Source of the DNA: Lachnoclostridium sp. An131
Lineage (GTDB): Bacteria > Bacillota > Clostridia > Lachnospirales > Lachnospiraceae
Assembly: GCF_002160825.1 (NCBI RefSeq)
Contig: NZ_NFLI01000016.1
Location: 1 to 64,000, forward strand
Reading direction: 5' to 3'
Length of the DNA stretch: 64,000 nucleotides
Shown: positions 1 through 8,701 of the stretch, in pieces
How the letters are laid out: every line of letters begins with the position of its first letter
Numbering within the stretch: the stretch's first letter is position 1
The notes under the pieces: model-generated
The model's database searches: none
Told to the model about the DNA's origin: nothing
What the model saw: the letters and a program-made list of their open reading frames with translations, nothing else
Translations under genes and position numbers: made by a program

Positions 1-132
1 ATTATACCAGAAAAGGGAGGTCAATGCTCTTTTTATTTGCAAACCTCCGAAAAATCAAGGTAAAGCGTAACTTTTACAATAAAAAAAGAAGGTAGTTTTG
101 ACACTACCAAAAGAAAGACAGAGGGTGTAAAA

Positions 133-621
133 ATGGAAAACTTGAAACTGACACGTATCGATTTCCGCCTGATCCACGGGCAGGTCATGACAAGGTGGTG
201 CAAGGAGTATGAGACTGACGCGATTGTTGTAGTGGACGACCGCTCAGCTTCCAGCTCGCTGCTGAAGAAAATACTTCTTGGAGCGGCTCCGGCCGGAGTC
301 GCGGTGACTGTGGAATCTGTGGAGAGCGCGGCAGAAAAATGGAAGGCTGACGAGCTTCCGAAATCCAACAGCGTTATGATTCTGTTTAAAAACACAGATA
401 CGGCTCTGCGCGCCTGGAAGGCTGGCGTAAAGTTCCCCTCCCTGCAGGTAGGAGGAATCGAGGGCGCTGGCAATAAAAAGAACATTTACAAGAATGTTGT
501 AATGTCGGAGGAAGAGGCGGCACAGCTGAAGGAGCTTGGAGATGGCGGAGTAGATGTATATTTCCAGCCGATCCCTGAGGATGCGCATTATCCTCTTTCG
601 GAGGCGCTGAAGAAATTTTAA
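133..621 (+). CDS. PTS mannose/fructose/sorbose family IIB subunit
   Basis: This 162-residue cytoplasmic phosphocarrier takes phosphate from IIA and passes it to the sugar entering through IIC/IID. The N-terminal run RIDFRLIHGQV is the family signature, with His15 as the expected phosphorylation site. Its length matches stand-alone IIB domains. The ATG follows a GA-rich ribosome binding site (agagggtg). It is the first gene of the operon, with IIC, IID and IIA following in order. The sugar cannot be read from the sequence; mannose-family systems take hexoses, ketoses, amino sugars and glycated compounds. Confidence 0.93.
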   Translation: MENLKLTRIDFRLIHGQVMTRWCKEYETDAIVVVDDRSASSSLLKKILLGAAPAGVAVTVESVESAAEKWKADELPKSNSVMILFKNTDTALRAWKAGVKFPSLQVGGIEGAGNKKNIYKNVVMSEEEAAQLKELGDGGVDVYFQPIPEDAHYPLSEALKKF

Positions 622-715
622 TCTGCTTGAATCATAGAGGAAGGAGGTGCTTGGAGACATTTACCTGTAGCTTACCATAACAGAAGAAAAAGTTTGAAGG
701 AGGGAAAGTATTATT

Positions 716-1459
716 ATGGTACAAGCGTTATTAATGGCACTGGTTGCACTCCTGAATGGTATTCAGGGGCCGTATATGTGGTATATGTTCCGTGAGCCGG
801 TTATGGCTGGTTTCTGGGTAGGATTGATTTATGGAGATCCTGTCATGGGAACCGTTATCGGCGCTACAATCAATGTTTCTTATCTGGGCTGGATCAGCGC
901 AGGCGGAGCGAATGCTTCTGACCTTTATTGGGCAGGACTTCTGGGAACCTTCGTAGCTATCCAGGGCGGCATGTCTTTGGATACGGCAGTTGCGTTTGCA
1001 GTTCCTATCGGTCTTCTGGGCAACTACGTGCATGTAGCTTATATGACTCTGGCTTCTGTATGGCCGACCCGTATGGATATCCTGGCCTCCAGAGGAGACT
1101 GGAAGGGGATCCGCAGGCTGCAGATCCTGGGAGGCCCTGCGTTCGTGCTGATTTTAAGAGCTCTTCCGGTATTCCTGATTGCTCTGTACGGCGGCGGCCT
1201 GATTCAGCAGATGATCGACGCTCTTCCCGTATGGGCGATGAACGGCTTAAGCGCGGTTGGAAAGATGCTTCCGGCCCTTGGAATGAGCATGCTGTTCAAG
1301 TTTATGTATAAGAAAGAGCTGCTTCCATTCTTTGTTCTCGGTTTTGTAATCGCGGCCTACACAGGACTTTCGGATCTTCTGATGTTCGCGGCTGTTGGAG
1401 TCTGCCTGGCTCTGCTTATGATTAAGCTTGGCTTTGGCAAAGAGAAAGGAGTGGAATAA
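716..1459 (+). CDS. PTS mannose/fructose/sorbose family IIC subunit
   Basis: This 247-residue membrane permease subunit has repeated hydrophobic segments along its length, beginning MVQALLMALVALLNGIQGPY as in ManY/SorC-type IIC proteins. It forms the translocation channel together with IID. An AAGGAGGG ribosome binding site lies upstream of the ATG. It follows IIB after 94 bases and IID starts two bases after its stop, so translation is probably coupled. Nothing is missing compared with the family. Substrate is unknown. Confidence 0.92.
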   Translation: MVQALLMALVALLNGIQGPYMWYMFREPVMAGFWVGLIYGDPVMGTVIGATINVSYLGWISAGGANASDLYWAGLLGTFVAIQGGMSLDTAVAFAVPIGLLGNYVHVAYMTLASVWPTRMDILASRGDWKGIRRLQILGGPAFVLILRALPVFLIALYGGGLIQQMIDALPVWAMNGLSAVGKMLPALGMSMLFKFMYKKELLPFFVLGFVIAAYTGLSDLLMFAAVGVCLALLMIKLGFGKEKGVE

Positions 1460-1461
1460 GC

Positions 1462-2283
1462 ATGGCAAATAAGGTATTAACACAGAAAGACGTCAGAAAA
1501 GCCGCTTTGTACTGGCATGCGACTTCTCATATGACTTACAACTACCAGAGACTGCAGGCAGGCTGTATGGCCTCTATGATGGGCCCCATCTTTGATAAGC
1601 TGTATCCGGACAATCCGGAGAAGATCAAAGAAGGACTGGAGCGTGAGATGCTGTATTTCAACACAGAGCCCCGCTGGGGAGCTATCATTCCCGGTATGAC
1701 TGTGGCTCTCGAGGAAGCTTACGCGGTAGATCCGGACAGCGGAATTGACGGCAACACGATCACCGAGATTAAGACGGCCCTGATGGGACCGCTGGCAGGT
1801 ATCGGCGATACGGTATGGGCAGGCCTGATGAAGCCCATCTTCTTAAGCATTACCCTGGCATGGGCGATGGACGGCCATGTATGGGGCGCCTGGGCTTACT
1901 GGCTGTTAGCCTTTGGCTTTGACCTTGGCATTACATATTACATGTTCATGCGCGGCTATAAGCTGGGTACCGATTCTATCGAGCGTTTCCTGGAAGGCGG
2001 CTTTGTAAAGACCGTTACGACAGCCCTTGGAATTATCGGCCTGTTCTGTCTGGGTGCGATGATAGTGAAATATGTAACCGTCGATGCGGTTCTGGTGTGG
2101 GAGACTACCTCGTCAACCCTGGACTTCGGCGCATTGATTAACCAGATCATTCCGTCCTTCCTGCCGCTGGTATTCACGATGTTTGCGTACTGGCTCCAGG
2201 TGAAAGGAAAGAAGGTTACGACAGTTCTGCTGGCTCTGTTTATAATCGGATTTGTCGGCGGCGCGGTTGGATTCTTAGGTTAA
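1462..2283 (+). CDS. PTS mannose/fructose/sorbose family IID subunit
   Basis: This 273-residue protein has the soluble N-terminal half typical of IID (QRLQAGCMASMMGPIFDKLY) and membrane segments in the C-terminal third. IID occurs only in the mannose PTS family, so it fixes the class of this transporter. It starts two bases after IIC and shares that gene's translation region. An imperfect stem-loop follows before the IIA gene. The protein ends with the Gly-rich hydrophobic tail common to the family. Confidence 0.93.
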   Translation: MANKVLTQKDVRKAALYWHATSHMTYNYQRLQAGCMASMMGPIFDKLYPDNPEKIKEGLEREMLYFNTEPRWGAIIPGMTVALEEAYAVDPDSGIDGNTITEIKTALMGPLAGIGDTVWAGLMKPIFLSITLAWAMDGHVWGAWAYWLLAFGFDLGITYYMFMRGYKLGTDSIERFLEGGFVKTVTTALGIIGLFCLGAMIVKYVTVDAVLVWETTSSTLDFGALINQIIPSFLPLVFTMFAYWLQVKGKKVTTVLLALFIIGFVGGAVGFLG

Positions 2284-2309
2284 ACTGTTCATATAGCAAT
2301 AGAACTGCT

Positions 2310-2340
2310 GGGGCTGTCACAGAATTTCTGCGGCAGTCCC
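2310..2340 (+). other. Intercistronic stem-loop between IID and IIA
   Basis: An imperfect hairpin of about 12 pairs with wobbles, with arms near ggggctgtcacaga and tctgcggcagtccc. No T-run follows, so it is more likely an mRNA-stability or processing element than a terminator. That role is an inference. Confidence 0.4.
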
Positions 2341-2368
2341 TTGCTGAAAAGATGAAAGGAGGACGGAT

Positions 2369-2782
2369 ATGGTTCACATTTTAATCGTGACTCATGGTCC
2401 GCTGGCGCAGGCCCTGAAGGAAAGCTCAGCAATGTTTTTTGGATCTGCGACGGACGATCTGGAAACTCTGGGCCTGTTTCCGACAGACAGTCCGGAGGCG
2501 CTTAAGGATAAGATTTCGGATAAGGTAAATGCGATAGATGATGGGGACGGCGTGCTGATCCTTGTGGATATTTTCGCAGGCTCTCCATTTAACATGTCAG
2601 CGATGGCAATAGATGAATTGAAGGAAAATCATAAGGTTGAGTGCTTTACGGGAGTCAATATGCCGATTCTCATGGAGGCGCTTGGCAGCTGCGGCTCCAT
2701 GAGCCTGGAGGAGCTGAAGGAGGACATCGTCTCCGTGGCGGCAGAGTCGGTGGTGGACGTAAGAAAGGCACTGGATATCTAG
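2369..2782 (+). CDS. PTS mannose-family IIA subunit
   Basis: This 137-residue cytoplasmic protein takes phosphate from HPr. The N-terminal ILIVTHGPLAQAL matches the ManX IIA domain, with His9 as the phosphorylation site. Here IIA and IIB are separate proteins, not the fused form of E. coli ManX. The ATG follows a GAAAGGAGGA ribosome binding site. It lies last among the four PTS genes, after the stem-loop at 2310-2340, so it may be translated at a different level from IIC/IID. Confidence 0.93.
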   Translation: MVHILIVTHGPLAQALKESSAMFFGSATDDLETLGLFPTDSPEALKDKISDKVNAIDDGDGVLILVDIFAGSPFNMSAMAIDELKENHKVECFTGVNMPILMEALGSCGSMSLEELKEDIVSVAAESVVDVRKALDI

Positions 2783-2863
2783 CAGGTAAAATAGAAGCTT
2801 TCAGGAGTGCCTGTGTGTTCCGGAAAGTACAAAAGGGATGAAAAAAAACAGGGGGACACCGTG

Positions 2864-3049
2864 ATGAACGGAGATGACAAGAAAAACCGGTATTATGCAG
2901 CAGCATTCATTGTAGTGGGAATCGGTCTGCTTCTGTGTATTCCGCTTGGCCAGGCAGAGGACAGCTGGGACAGGACTCTGGCGATTGCGGGAGGGATCTG
3001 TTCGCTCTGCTTTGGCGTGTACTCTTTTCTGAAGAGCAGAAAGAGTTAG
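2864..3049 (+). CDS. Small two-helix membrane protein, unknown function
   Basis: A 61-residue protein not recognised as a known family. It has a short charged N-terminus (MNGDDKKNRYY) and two hydrophobic stretches, AAAFIVVGIGLLLCIPLG and an Ile/Ala/Gly-rich segment ending in YSFLKSRKS. The chosen ATG has an AGGGGG motif just upstream; an in-frame ATG at 2807 lacks one and would overlap the spacer after IIA. It sits between the PTS and the dehydrogenase genes, so it may be an accessory to the transporter or merely a passenger. Confidence 0.6.
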   Translation: MNGDDKKNRYYAAAFIVVGIGLLLCIPLGQAEDSWDRTLAIAGGICSLCFGVYSFLKSRKS

Positions 3050-3068
3050 GTCTGAAGGAGGAGAAAAA

Positions 3069-4109
3069 ATGGAAAAATCAAAGGCTCTGGTTGTGAAGGA
3101 AAAGAATGTGCTGGAGTTCGTGGATCTGGAAAAACCGGAAGCCAGGGACTACGAGGTGCTGGTAAAGGTAAAGGCATGCTCCCTGTGTACCCTTGACAGA
3201 CGTGTCTATCTGGGAACGAGAAGCAGGCAGTTCCCGTTCCTCGGTGGACACGAGGTGTCTGGAATCGCGGAGAAATGCGGCTACGGCGTCGTCGATATCA
3301 AGGAGGGGGATAAGGTCATTCTGACATCCGCCTACTGTAACCAGTGTGAGCTGGATCGGACAGGCCGCGGAACCCAGTGCATGAATAAAGCAAAGGAGCC
3401 CCAGCGGATCAAGTTCGACGGCTTTATCCAGGGAGGAGGCTTAAGCGAGTACATCAGTGTGCCGGCCTGGCAGCTGATTCGCATGGATGAGAAGGCGGAT
3501 CTGGATCATGCGGCCCTGACAGAGCCTCTGGCCTGCTGTGTGCACAGCATCAGCAAGGCCCGGATCAAGTTTGGGGATACGGTGGTAATCATCGGCATGG
3601 GCATCATGGGATATTTCCATCTGAAGCTTGCCTTAATGCAGGGAGCCAGGGTCATCGTCAGCGAGATGGATGAGACGAGAAAGCAGAAGGCCCTGGAAAG
3701 CGGCGCCCATGTTGTCATCGATCCGGGAAAGCAGGATCTGGCGGAAGAGGTGAGGAAGCTCACGAATGGCCTTGGCGCAGACGTGGTGGTGAATACCATC
3801 CCAAGCCTTAGCGTGTGGAACAGCGCGATCGATACGCTGGCGCCCTATGGACGGCTGATCGCCTATTCATCTCAGGACAGTAAGGAACCGGTGGGCGTGG
3901 ACTTTGGAAAGGTACACAGCCGGGAGATTGAGTTTATAGGAACCCTGAATCCGACGATTGAGGACAATGAGCGCGCAGTCCGGCTTATTACCTACGGAAT
4001 GATTGACATGGAAGAGGTGATCGACGCACGCTTCCCCTTTGAACAGGGAAAGGAAGCCTTCGAAGCTGCGCTGAAGCCAGGCGCATACCGTGTCATCATC
4101 AATTACTAG
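3069..4109 (+). CDS. Zinc-dependent medium-chain alcohol dehydrogenase (GatD/sorbitol dehydrogenase-like)
   Basis: This 346-residue NAD(P)-dependent polyol dehydrogenase is probably cytoplasmic. Catalytic zinc ligands are visible as Cys37 or Cys40 and the GGHE motif (His61, Glu62). A structural-zinc cysteine cluster follows in CNQCELDRTGRGTQC, and the Rossmann GMGIMG loop is near residue 175. Its place after a PTS is like GatD in galactitol operons, where the imported phosphorylated hexitol is oxidised to a ketose phosphate. The exact substrate is unknown. The start has a strong AGGAGGAG ribosome binding site. Confidence 0.85.
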   Translation: MEKSKALVVKEKNVLEFVDLEKPEARDYEVLVKVKACSLCTLDRRVYLGTRSRQFPFLGGHEVSGIAEKCGYGVVDIKEGDKVILTSAYCNQCELDRTGRGTQCMNKAKEPQRIKFDGFIQGGGLSEYISVPAWQLIRMDEKADLDHAALTEPLACCVHSISKARIKFGDTVVIIGMGIMGYFHLKLALMQGARVIVSEMDETRKQKALESGAHVVIDPGKQDLAEEVRKLTNGLGADVVVNTIPSLSVWNSAIDTLAPYGRLIAYSSQDSKEPVGVDFGKVHSREIEFIGTLNPTIEDNERAVRLITYGMIDMEEVIDARFPFEQGKEAFEAALKPGAYRVIINY

Positions 4110-4125
4110 AAGGGAGGAAGATAAA

Positions 4126-4953
4126 ATGCTGGTGACATTGAACGACCTCCTGATAAAAGCGAAGGCGGAGAACTACGCAGTTCCTGCCACAAACATTGAC
4201 AATGAACACAATCTGCGGGCGGCTGTGGAGGCGGCGGAGGAGATGAATTCCCCGCTGATCCTGAATGTGACGCCCCAGGCCAATCCGGATTTGGAGTTTT
4301 TCGGGCCGATTGCAGCTAAGATGGCCCGCCGTTCGTCTGCAAAGCTCTGTTTGAACCTGGATCACGGCAGAGATTTTAAAAGCTGCCTGCTGGGGATCCG
4401 CTCCGGTTTTACAAATATCATGATCGACCGCTCCACGCTTCCCTATGCGGACAATGTACGGGAGGTAAAGGAGATGGTCCGCATCTGCCATGAGCTTGGC
4501 CTGACCGTGGAGGCGGAGCTGGGCCATGTGGGCATGGGGGTTCAGTATGATGTGGACGGGGATCAGGCCCTTACAGATGTAGAGGAGGCGAAAGCCTTTA
4601 TTGAAGAGACAGGAGCGGATGCGCTGGCAGTCGCTATCGGCACGGCGCATGGGGCTTACAAGGGAACGCCCAGGATCCGCTTCGAACTTCTGCATAAGCT
4701 TCGGGATGCAGTTCCGGTGCCTCTGGTGCTGCACGGCGGTTCCGGTACCGGAGAGGAAAACCTGCGCCGCTGTACGAGGGAGGGCATCAATAAGCTGAAC
4801 CTTTCCAATGATTTGAAGAAAGCAGCAATAGAAAACCTGACGAACCGGGATCTGAGCGGCAATACCGTGTATCAGCTTTACCCGCTGCTTGCGGAAGGAT
4901 TCAAAAATAAGATTAAATATTATATTGAGCTTTGCGGCTGCCAGGGGAAATGA
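4126..4953 (+). CDS. Class II ketose-bisphosphate aldolase (fructose/tagatose type)
   Basis: This 275-residue zinc aldolase should split a ketose (bis)phosphate into DHAP and an aldehyde. Family motifs are LNLDHGRDF (zinc His), AELGHVG, AIGTAHGAYKG and LVLHGGSGTGEENL. The ATG at 4126 has a GGGAGGA site and matches the usual FBA N-terminus; an in-frame ATG at 4090 would overlap the dehydrogenase gene. Following a GatD-like dehydrogenase, it fits a hexitol phosphate or ketose pathway. It is a different protein from the second class II aldolase at 22290. Confidence 0.88.
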   Translation: MLVTLNDLLIKAKAENYAVPATNIDNEHNLRAAVEAAEEMNSPLILNVTPQANPDLEFFGPIAAKMARRSSAKLCLNLDHGRDFKSCLLGIRSGFTNIMIDRSTLPYADNVREVKEMVRICHELGLTVEAELGHVGMGVQYDVDGDQALTDVEEAKAFIEETGADALAVAIGTAHGAYKGTPRIRFELLHKLRDAVPVPLVLHGGSGTGEENLRRCTREGINKLNLSNDLKKAAIENLTNRDLSGNTVYQLYPLLAEGFKNKIKYYIELCGCQGK

Positions 4954-4957
4954 GACG

Positions 4958-5782
4958 ATGGAGAGATTGAAGTACCTGTTTTTTGATCTGGATATGACGC
5001 TTTTGCGGGATGACAAAAGCATTTCTGATGAGGCGCTTGCCTACCTGCGGGATTTGAAGAAGAGAAAGGACGTAAGGTATGGAATCGCCACAGGACGCGC
5101 CTGGACGGCCATCGAGCCTCTGATCGAAAGGTTTGGCCTGGATACGCTCTTTGATGTGATTGTGATGGACAACGGATCTGAGATTTACGACCTGGCAGAA
5201 GGCAGGCGGGAACGTCTTGGAATTATTCAGACAGAGCAGATGAAGCAGCTTCTTGACGCTTTCGGAGGCTACGATTTCCTGGCGGTAGCATTCCATAATC
5301 CCAAGGGATTTTTCACCACAAAGATCTCCTACCGGACGGAGCGTGTGCTGATCAACAACCGCCTGAGCGGATACCACGATCCTTATAAGGAAGAGTTTGA
5401 GGCTACAGCCAGAGTGATGCTGCTGTTCCTGATCGAGGATCAGGAAAGAGTGCTGGAGGCGGTAAGGCTGCATCCGGTACCGGGGATCCACGGCATGCTT
5501 TCTGAGCCGGAGGTCTACGATTTCCTCTGTGAGGGCGTGTCCAAGGCTGAGGGGATCCGGCACTACGTGACTGCAAACGGCGACAGGATCGAGCAGACGG
5601 TCGTTTTTGGAGACAGTGAAAACGATTTGGAGATGATTCAGAAATGCGGGGTGTCGGTCTCCATGAAAAACGGCACGGAAGCGGTCCGGGCGGCTGCGGA
5701 TTATGTAACGGGATATACAAATAACGAGGATGGAGTGTTCCGGTTTTTGAAGGAGCATGAGGACTGGTTCCAGGAGGGATAG
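4958..5782 (+). CDS. HAD superfamily (Cof/IIB type) phosphatase
   Basis: This 274-residue haloacid dehalogenase-type phosphatase has motif I FFDLDMTLL near the N-terminus and the late motif GDSENDLEM with the following GVSVSMKNG, typical of the Cof subfamily with a C2B cap. It begins four bases after the aldolase stop. It may remove phosphate from an accumulated sugar phosphate, relieving toxicity, but such proteins are promiscuous and the physiological substrate cannot be inferred. Confidence 0.88.
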   Translation: MERLKYLFFDLDMTLLRDDKSISDEALAYLRDLKKRKDVRYGIATGRAWTAIEPLIERFGLDTLFDVIVMDNGSEIYDLAEGRRERLGIIQTEQMKQLLDAFGGYDFLAVAFHNPKGFFTTKISYRTERVLINNRLSGYHDPYKEEFEATARVMLLFLIEDQERVLEAVRLHPVPGIHGMLSEPEVYDFLCEGVSKAEGIRHYVTANGDRIEQTVVFGDSENDLEMIQKCGVSVSMKNGTEAVRAAADYVTGYTNNEDGVFRFLKEHEDWFQEG

Positions 5783-5786
5783 GCTT

Positions 5787-6944
5787 ATGGAAAATTTTAT
5801 CTACCATGTTCCGACAAAGATTTATTTTGGAAAGGGACAGATCGCCAGCCTGAAGGAAGAGCTCCCCAGATATGGGAAAAAGGCGCTCCTTGTGTACGGC
5901 GGCGGAAGCATTAAGCGAAACGGAATCTATGACGCCATCCGCAGGCTCTCAGAGGAGGCCGGGATAGAGCTTCTGGAGCTGCCAGGCGTGGAGGCAAACC
6001 CGCGGATCACGACGGTCTACAGGGGCGTGGAGCTGTGCAGAAGGGAAGGGATCGACATGGTCCTGCCCGCCGGCGGCGGAAGCGTCATAGACTGCGCCAA
6101 GCTGGTGGCGGCGGGAGCCTGCTATGAGGGCGATGCCTGGGAGCTGGTCAAACATCCCGGGCTGATTGAGAAGGCTCTGCCGGTGATCTGCGTGCTGACT
6201 GTTGCGGCTACGGGAAGCGAGATGGATCATATTGCCGTTATCAGCAACGATGAGACGCAGGAGAAGATCGGAACCAGGAATCCGCTGCTCCGCCCAAAGG
6301 CCAGCATTCTGGATCCGTCTTACACCTTCAGTGTAAGTCCCTATCAGACGGCGGCCGGCGTGGCAGATATCATGTCCCACGCGATGGAATCCTACTTTTC
6401 CAGGGAGCCGGCGGATCTGCAGAACTATTTTGCAGAAGCGATTTTAAGGGTCTGCGTGGAAAATGGAAAACGGCTGCTTGACGAGCCGGATAACTATGAG
6501 GCCAGAGCCAATGTGATGTGGGCAGCCAGCTGGGCGATCAATGATACGCTGAAAATGGGGCATATGGTGCAGTGGAGCGTCCATCCCATCGAGCATCAGC
6601 TAAGCGCGGTCTATGACGTCACCCACGGAGAGGGACTTGCGATCCTGACGCCTCACTGGATGCGGCGTGTGCTGGACGAGGAGTCGGTCGGCCAGTTCGA
6701 GGAGCTGGCGGTCCATATATGGAAGGTAAAGCCCTCCGGAGACCGTTTCCGGACGGCACAGGAGGGAATTGCGTGCCTGGAACGCTTTTTTGAAGGTCTG
6801 GGACTGAAAAGCCGGCTGTCACAGCTTGGTATCGACGAGAGCCATTTTGAGGAGATGGCTGCGAAGGCGGCGGCGCAGGTGAAGGGGGCTTACCGGGAGC
6901 TTACGAAGGAGGATATCATTCAGATCTACCGGGACAGCCTGTAG
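5787..6944 (+). CDS. Iron-containing alcohol dehydrogenase (butanol dehydrogenase-like)
   Basis: A 385-residue group III dehydrogenase. The N-terminal FIYHVPTKIYFGKGQI, the nucleotide-binding GGGSVIDCAK and the metal-site segment ending YDVTHGEGLAILTPHW are all present and the length is normal. The ATG at 5787 follows a GGAGGGATAG site; an upstream in-frame ATG lies inside the HAD gene. It could reduce an aldehyde released by the aldolases in the operon and so recycle NAD(P)H, which is an inference from position. Confidence 0.87.
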   Translation: MENFIYHVPTKIYFGKGQIASLKEELPRYGKKALLVYGGGSIKRNGIYDAIRRLSEEAGIELLELPGVEANPRITTVYRGVELCRREGIDMVLPAGGGSVIDCAKLVAAGACYEGDAWELVKHPGLIEKALPVICVLTVAATGSEMDHIAVISNDETQEKIGTRNPLLRPKASILDPSYTFSVSPYQTAAGVADIMSHAMESYFSREPADLQNYFAEAILRVCVENGKRLLDEPDNYEARANVMWAASWAINDTLKMGHMVQWSVHPIEHQLSAVYDVTHGEGLAILTPHWMRRVLDEESVGQFEELAVHIWKVKPSGDRFRTAQEGIACLERFFEGLGLKSRLSQLGIDESHFEEMAAKAAAQVKGAYRELTKEDIIQIYRDSL

Positions 6945-7095
6945 GTTCCATGTGCCAAGAGCTATATTGCCCCTTGCGCACTGTCCCTGCAACATTTCAG
7001 GACATAAAAAAATTACATAAAACAAGCAAAAAAACGAGCCGGAGGGGGAGAAATCCTGATTTCCGCCGGCGCAGCAGGTAAAAGGAGGAAGAAGC

Positions 7096-7740
7096 ATGAA
7101 CAAGGCAGAAACAGTATTGAGAATGAGAGACACCGGTATCATGGCGGTAGTCCGCGTGGAGACCATCGAGAGAGGGCTGGAAATCGCCCAGGGCTGCGTG
7201 GACGGCGGCGTAGACGTGATGGAAATCAGCTACACCAACGCAAACGCGGGCGATGTGATCCGTGCTATCAAGGATAAGTTTGGGGATAAAATCTGTGTGG
7301 GAGCCGGCACGGTTCTGGATGCGACCACGGCCCGCCTGGCTATCATGAACGGCGCAGAGTTCTTCGTGGCTCCGAACTTCGATATGGACGTACAGGTTAT
7401 GGCAAATCTGTATCAGATTCCCTACGGCCCCGGATGCAGCACCTATACAGAGATGCTGAATGCGCTGAAGGCCGGCGCATCTTATATTAAGGCCTTCCCG
7501 ATCTCCAATTACTATGGGCCAGATCTTGCGAAGGTATTCAAGGTTCCCTGCCCGCAGATTCCGATCCTGGCAAGCGGCGGCGTGAACAAGGATAATATCG
7601 CGGACTGGGTTAAGAACGGCGCAGAGGTGCTGGGCGTAGGCGGACTGTTGACCAAGGGAAGCGCAGCTGATATCACGGCGAACGCGAAGATGCTTAAAAC
7701 TGCTCTGGAAGAGGCAAGGAAAGGACTGAAGAAAGCATGA
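7096..7740 (+). CDS. KDPG/KHG-type aldolase (2-dehydro-3-deoxy-phosphogluconate aldolase family)
   Basis: This 214-residue class I aldolase forms a Schiff base through Lys132 (YIKAFP). Other family residues are Arg20 in AVVRVET, Glu43 in DVMEIS, and the phosphate-binding GPGCST and ASGGV loops. It should cleave a 2-keto-3-deoxy (phospho)sugar acid to pyruvate and an aldehyde. No dehydratase that would make such a substrate is present in the operon, which is odd. A 151-base gap with an imperfect hairpin precedes it. The next gene overlaps its stop by ATGA. Confidence 0.88.
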   Translation: MNKAETVLRMRDTGIMAVVRVETIERGLEIAQGCVDGGVDVMEISYTNANAGDVIRAIKDKFGDKICVGAGTVLDATTARLAIMNGAEFFVAPNFDMDVQVMANLYQIPYGPGCSTYTEMLNALKAGASYIKAFPISNYYGPDLAKVFKVPCPQIPILASGGVNKDNIADWVKNGAEVLGVGGLLTKGSAADITANAKMLKTALEEARKGLKKA

Positions 7741-8684
7741 AGACAATTTTAGTGACGCCCAGAGGCTATGCCAGATATGGCGGCGAGGCACGTAAGAGGC
7801 TGGAGGCCCTGGGATATACCATGGATATCAACGACACCGGAAAGCCGGTGCCCAGAGAGGTGTTTGTAGAAAAGGCAAAGGAAGCGACGGGAATCATCGT
7901 AGGCGTTGATGAGCTGGACGCGGATCTGTTAAAGGAGTGCAAAAACCTGAAGGCTGTCGTAAAATTCGGCGTGGGCGTAGACAATATCGATCTGCCCACC
8001 TGCGACGCGATGGGAATCAAGGTGGGACGCTGTGTCGGCAGCAATTCCAACGCAGTAGCGGAGCTGACCATGGGAATGATGTTCGCGGCGGCCAGGGATC
8101 TGGTGAGCAACGCGATGGAGGTCAAAAACGGAGGCTGGTCCAAGCCCACCGGCTTTGAGCTGTATCAGAAGAAGCTGGGAATCTTCGGCTTTGGCAACAT
8201 CGGAAAGCATGTAGCCCGCATGGCCCATGGAATCGGCATGGAAGTCATGGTGTACGATGTGTTTGACATTCCAAAGGCAGACCTGGAGCCCTACGGAGCG
8301 GTACAGACAGATAAGGAGGCGATCCTGAAGGAGTGTGATTTTGTGACCCTGCACATTCCGCTTCTGGATTCCACCCGCGACTTCATCTCCACAGAGGAAT
8401 TTAAAATGATGAAGCCCACGGCAGTCATCATCAATGCGGCCCGCGGCGGGATCATCAACGAGCATGCACTGTATGAAGCTCTGAAGAATAAGGAGATTAA
8501 GGCCTGCGCGTCCGATGTGTGGACCAGCGAGCCGCCTCTGGCTTCCGGCGAGGAGTGGGTGGCAGAGCTTTTGAAGATGGATAATTTCATCCTGACGGCT
8601 CACATTGCTTCCCGGTCCCAGGAGGCGGAGATCAATACTGTGAATATGTCCACAGACACGATGATTCAATTACTGACAGAATAA
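7737..8684 (+). CDS. D-isomer-specific 2-hydroxyacid dehydrogenase (phosphoglycerate dehydrogenase-like)
   Basis: This 315-residue NAD-dependent dehydrogenase has the Rossmann loop GIFGFGNIGKHVAR at about residue 145, NAARGGIINEHAL with the substrate-binding Arg, and a late LTAHIAS segment carrying the catalytic His. The length fits two-domain forms without an ACT regulatory domain, so serine synthesis is less likely than sugar-acid metabolism. It overlaps the KDPG aldolase by four bases, so the two are probably co-translated; it could interconvert a 2-keto and a 2-hydroxy acid in the same route. Confidence 0.88.
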   Translation: MKTILVTPRGYARYGGEARKRLEALGYTMDINDTGKPVPREVFVEKAKEATGIIVGVDELDADLLKECKNLKAVVKFGVGVDNIDLPTCDAMGIKVGRCVGSNSNAVAELTMGMMFAAARDLVSNAMEVKNGGWSKPTGFELYQKKLGIFGFGNIGKHVARMAHGIGMEVMVYDVFDIPKADLEPYGAVQTDKEAILKECDFVTLHIPLLDSTRDFISTEEFKMMKPTAVIINAARGGIINEHALYEALKNKEIKACASDVWTSEPPLASGEEWVAELLKMDNFILTAHIASRSQEAEINTVNMSTDTMIQLLTE

Positions 8685-8701
8685 ACAGGAGAACATTCAT
8701 A

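Noticed and set aside
133-4953. A simple galactitol operon
   Set aside because: The dehydrogenase and aldolase fit, but the PTS is of the mannose family instead of the GatABC type, and the other dehydrogenases and KDPG aldolase do not belong to it.
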